Positions 60,437 to 64,000 of a DNA stretch of 64,000 bases are shown here, piece by piece. Every line of letters begins with the position of its first letter. The stretch's first letter is position 1. The stretch comes from Amia ocellicauda (lineage: Eukaryota; Chordata; Actinopteri; Amiiformes; Amiidae): the NCBI RefSeq assembly GCF_036373705.1, contig NC_089854.1, forward strand, positions 28,826,725 through 28,890,724, written 5' to 3'. The notes beneath the pieces were generated by a model, which made no database searches, was not told where the DNA came from, and saw only the letters and a list, made by a program, of their open reading frames with translations. The position numbers and the translations under genes were made by a program.

Positions 60437-61967
60437 TCAGGCTCCAGCAGGACGAGTATCTATCCCCAGAGGTGGTATCCCATCATGGGATCCTGAGCTC
60501 CCCCAGATCTTGGATTTCTCCTCCTTGCCCCTCTGATGGATCTCCAGATTGACATGGTCTTGTACTAGGACCATGCCCCTCCGTGCGATGACTTTTGGGT
60601 CCAGCTCCTGCTTGTTAAGCAGACAAATGTTCCGTCCCTTCTGTAGGGCCTGTTTCACTGTACAGACGACACGCCACCAGCACTTCAGAGATCTAGATGT
60701 TAAGCCCCTGGCTGGTCCATACAGGATCTGCTGGGCAGTCGTCTGCGCAGGTACGGCAAACCTGTGGAGGAACGGACAGAACAGGAGCCAGACGCAGAGG
60801 GGCAGTCCTTAAAATTATGAGCCTCTGTCTCCCTTCCCAGGCAGCCCTTGTAGGGGTAGGTGTCAAACAGGGCTAAACCCCTTCTGTACATGAACACTCG
60901 AGTAGGGAGACACTGACTCACAGTCATCCAGGAGACATCTTTCTGTGTATTTGTGAGGAAAACGTGCGTAGCGATAGCTCAGATATTTCTGCAGGTTTTG
61001 GGAGGAAAATCTTAAATTTTGCTGGTCTCCTGGGTAGATCTCATCTGACTACAGATGGTCTTGTAGTCCCAGGAGACCAGCGAGGCTTTGTCGAGGCCTA
61101 CTTCAAGTGCAACGGCTCGGAGCGCCCTGTAGAACAGCGGGGGATCCCACGAGTGTGGCCTGGTGTTATCCATGGTGCAGAAGCTGAATGGTCTCAGGCT
61201 GCTGGCAAAGAAAAAGCGGTTCATAAAACTCACTTTCTTGCCAGCAGCCTGGATGTTCTTAACCACATACGCCAGCCCCTGCACCTTGATAAGTTGCACA
61301 ACGTCAGGGACCCCCCTACCTCCATCCAGGGCACCCTTCACCATCTGCACTCATTTCAGCCTCTCCATTTTACTCCTCCAGACAAACCTAAATATAATTC
61401 TGTCAATCGATTTAGCAGTATTCTTGTCTGGGCGAAATATCATGCCTATGTAGAGAAGGATAAGGGAAGAGGATGGCCTTTATGGCCAGCACCTTACCAG
61501 TCATCATCAAGGTCCTTGTGCTCCAGCCATGGATCTTCCTTTGTACTTTCGATAAAGCTTCCTCCCAGCTCCAGGTGCCTGTGTTGGTCTCGTGGATCAT
61601 GATCCCCATTACCTTGATGGCCGGTTTCACAAGGAACACGGTTGGCGGGCCATGCCTGAGAGAGGTAGACCCCACTCTTGGCCTTATTCACAGCAGCCCC
61701 TGGTGCTCTGCAGAAGCCATCCAGCAGTTTTTCCACCCTGGCCATGGACGGCGTGTCCGTGCAGACCACAGCCACGTAGGCCTGGGCTTTCAGGAGGATA
61801 GGAAAGGCTGCATGTGTTCAGACAGTAGTTTTCCACCAGGGCTTCTCTCTCCATTACAGGCTGTGCTGCTCAGCTACTTGCCTCCTGTTGGCCCAGCTTC
61901 AGACCTCGAGACACAGGGAGAGGAAAGGTTAAACAGACACTGTCATATAGCCTTCAGTAGGCTCTAG
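60437..61967 (-). mobile_element. Tx1/L1-type LINE ORF2 remnant, 3' part
   Basis: The minus strand, in several broken frames, reads typical fish Tx1-like non-LTR retrotransposon protein. The end of the reverse transcriptase domain is VEKLLDGFCRAPGAAVNKAK and EALSKVQRKIHGWSTRTLMM then TGKVLAIKAILFP. Then GGRGVPDVVQLIKVQGLAYV, RALRAVALEVGLDKASLVSW and a C-terminal Cys/His segment (PYKGCLGRETEAHNFKDCP). The catalytic YADD is not readable; Tyr is followed directly by Val near 61775. GC content is well above the surroundings. The 5' part is absent and the element is dead. Confidence 0.82.
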
Positions 61968-62270
61968 TCAACAGAGGCAATAAGTAATCAGTAACTCTAA
62001 AGATCAGAGAACAACAAAAAATAACAATTCAACACAGAGATATTAAACAACACCAGCAAATGTCATCATGGCAACCACAATAGTTCCATGGAAAAAAATC
62101 TATTCAATTTATCCCAGGATCTCCACTTCACTAAGTGAAAAGCTAAGCACTGGAATTCATTGCAGATTGCTTCTCATAGCAATCCATTCTGCCATCCCCC
62201 AAACTAAGAGTGTGTGTGTGGTTCTAGTTCATGATTGTGAGCAGAAACATACCAAAATCGATTTAACAAG

Positions 62271-62298
62271 CAGGTGTACCTAATAAAATGTCCACTGT
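62271..62298 (-). repeat. Solo Tc1-type terminal sequence
   Basis: CAGGTGTACCTAATAAAATG then TCCACTG resembles the inverted-repeat end (CAGTGGCCACTTTATTAGG type) of a common fish Tc1-like family. No partner end found nearby. Confidence 0.4.
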
Positions 62299-62718
62299 CT
62301 GTATTTGCTATTGTTTGCCAGGCTTCTTCCCTCGCTTTATTCAATATCATGACCTATGCCTCCTCATACCCTTGCATGATTAGCTGCTGTTTAGTAGCAC
62401 TGAAACAGGCAGCATTCTCTTTTGCGATCGCCAAATCACAGTTTCAGCACCACTGATCATCCTTTATTATCCAAACGGTAACGTGAACTTATCCTCGATG
62501 AGCATCGTCTGTCTTAAACTAATGAGCTAATTAAATCTGAGATAAGTGTTGGAAGAACTGAAAATCCCGGATATCAGTTAGTGCATGAGCTCAATCTGGG
62601 ATATGTCAATTTAGCCTGAATTTGTTAAACCACATATGAAGAACAGACCCCTGAACAAATTTTAGACATCTGAACAAAAAGACAACCAAAAAAACATTAA
62701 CTGAATGTACTCTGGCAA

Positions 62719-62720
<2 letters not shown>

Positions 62721-62761
<41 letters not shown>
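62721..62761 (+). repeat. (AAT)n microsatellite
   Basis: About 13 TAA/AAT units. Confidence 0.93.
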
Positions 62762-63941
62762 TAAAAAGATTACTGTCAGGAGATGCATGTCAGAGTAGGT
62801 CTTAAACTAACTAGAGCCATTAGTCCCTATTAAAAATGTTAATGATCAGATTATTTTTACCCTCTTGTTATTCGGGTAGTGAATACATGGCGACAGCCTA
62901 TGTCTAAGGCAAATATTAAATGACAGACTATACACTTAGAAGTAACGATTCTATAAAGGTTCCCTTGGATAAGCACTCATGGCAGCGTCTTCAAAATCTA
63001 CAACAGGCAGCTGACAAGAGATGCAGCCAAAACTGAGAGGACAGTGGTGTCATCCAATGCATACCATCCATTTTTGAGGGAGAAGGACCAGAGTATTTGA
63101 TAGCTGACATGAAGGAGGTCACATAACCTTCTTGAAGATACTGTAGTCATATTTATGAGCTATCTTGATCATTTCACTTGGCACATTTTGTCTACCTTCT
63201 GAAATAGAAAGTGATGAAAGGGTGGGTGATTTGATGAAAGGCATAGGCTATTGGTACCAAATTATTATTCTAATACAGAACCCAAATTACAATTTTCGAG
63301 GACATTTCTCAAAAGGTGTTCCAATAAAGGCATATGATGTAGAAATATAGGGTAGTATAGCTTAACTATAATTATTGCTTGTATGTGTGTAAAGGTATAA
63401 TATAAACATAGGATTTATTTTAACATCTGGTATAAACATGAATTCAATCAATATAATGAATTACTTAATTTATTAAACAATACTTTTCAATAACTTACCT
63501 TGTGGTAATTGTACAAATTATAATTTATATCTCGTTTAAAAAATACATACAAATATATTAAGACCTCAGAATTCAATACCGATTCTGTGAAGACATTCTG
63601 AAAATTAAGTTTGGGTTCCTTCAAAATGCAAAAATGTCAGCATTTCGATTCCTTTACTTCAGCTGTTAACACTAAAACGTAACTGATGCTGCACTGGACT
63701 GAAGATGCAGTCAGGGTGACAGCAGGCGTCTCACTAAGTGGAGCATCCCCCTGTGGAAAATGAACTACAGTACCAACGCTGGGAGTGCACTTCCCTAAAC
63801 ACTAGAGTGACATCACATGCAGAAGCACATTTGCTCTCTAATCTGGATTTATGACAAACTTTCTAAAATATCTTCATGACTACATAAGCTTCTATAAAAC
63901 CTATTATAAATTGGAAGAATATAATTGGTGCATGTGATATG

Positions 63942-63955
63942 CCCCCCCCCCCCCC
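63942..63955 (+). repeat. C14 homopolymer
   Basis: Fourteen C residues (GATATG then C-run then GAGAT). It may be prone to length error in the assembly. Confidence 0.9.
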
Positions 63956-64000
63956 GAGATGTTTAATACCAAATATAGAGGTCAACTTTGATGCTGGCCC

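Larger units (their letters stand above)
61968..64000. other. Intergenic, no gene recognised
   Basis: Contains a lone transposon-end-like sequence (62271-62298), an (AAT)n tract (62721-62761) and a C-run (63942-63955). No ORF matches a family I know. Confidence 0.55.

Overview
This is a vertebrate nuclear genome window, most likely from a ray-finned fish. It is AT-rich, with short exons, long GT-AG introns, many microsatellites and fish-type repeats. The repeats include DD36E Tc1 elements, other Tc1/hAT-like elements, a Tx1-type LINE, and the 'cataagaaagtttacaaacg' and 'cagatgcctttatcca' dispersed repeats. I recall the first of those dispersed repeats mainly from non-teleost and early-branching ray-finned fish genomes, so a gar-, bowfin- or sturgeon-like source is possible. 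That is inference; the sequence does not name a species.

Layout. Positions 1-30839 (minus strand) hold exons 1-7 of map2k4 (MKK4), the stress-kinase kinase of the JNK/p38 pathway. Its last exons lie left of the window. Its 17-kb first intron carries a well-defined 1.3-kb non-autonomous hAT-like element with an 8-bp target duplication. Positions 31706-33262 (plus) hold complete tmem220 in six exons, head-to-head with map2k4 across an 866-bp gap that contains a ZNF143-type site and E-boxes. Positions 34953-36393 (minus) hold adprm, a Mn-dependent ADP-ribose/CDP-alcohol phosphohydrolase with three coding exons. Positions 37126-40354 (plus) hold complete sco1, a mitochondrial copper chaperone for cytochrome oxidase, with seven exons. 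adprm and sco1 share a short divergent promoter with a consensus CRE, an ETS/GABP site and a YY1-like ATGGCGGC start.

Positions 40355-50357 are intergenic, with repeats and a 461-bp Tc1-derived element. Positions 50358-57026 (plus) hold a decayed, unprocessed sarcomeric myosin heavy chain pseudogene. It keeps the P-loop exon, four other motor exon remnants and seven rod/tail exon remnants, but it has stops and frameshifts and has lost more than 1,000 codons. Two nearly identical Tc1/mariner elements of about 1.22 kb lie in it and just past it. The first (53169-54389) has perfect terminal repeats and a full 346-codon transposase with DD36E spacing. The second (57100-58322) has one nonsense codon. 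From 58325 to the end there is no gene I can support, only a degraded minus-strand Tx1-like LINE remnant (about 60437-61967) and simple repeats.

The gene order MYH-SCO1-ADPRM-TMEM220, including all relative orientations, matches what I recall of human 17p13. Here map2k4 directly abuts tmem220, whereas in human I recall other genes lying between them. I found no CRISPR array, operon or obviously new biological system. The items most worth follow-up are the young DD36E transposon pair, the gutted myosin gene, the NAGNAG acceptor in sco1 and the two divergent promoters.
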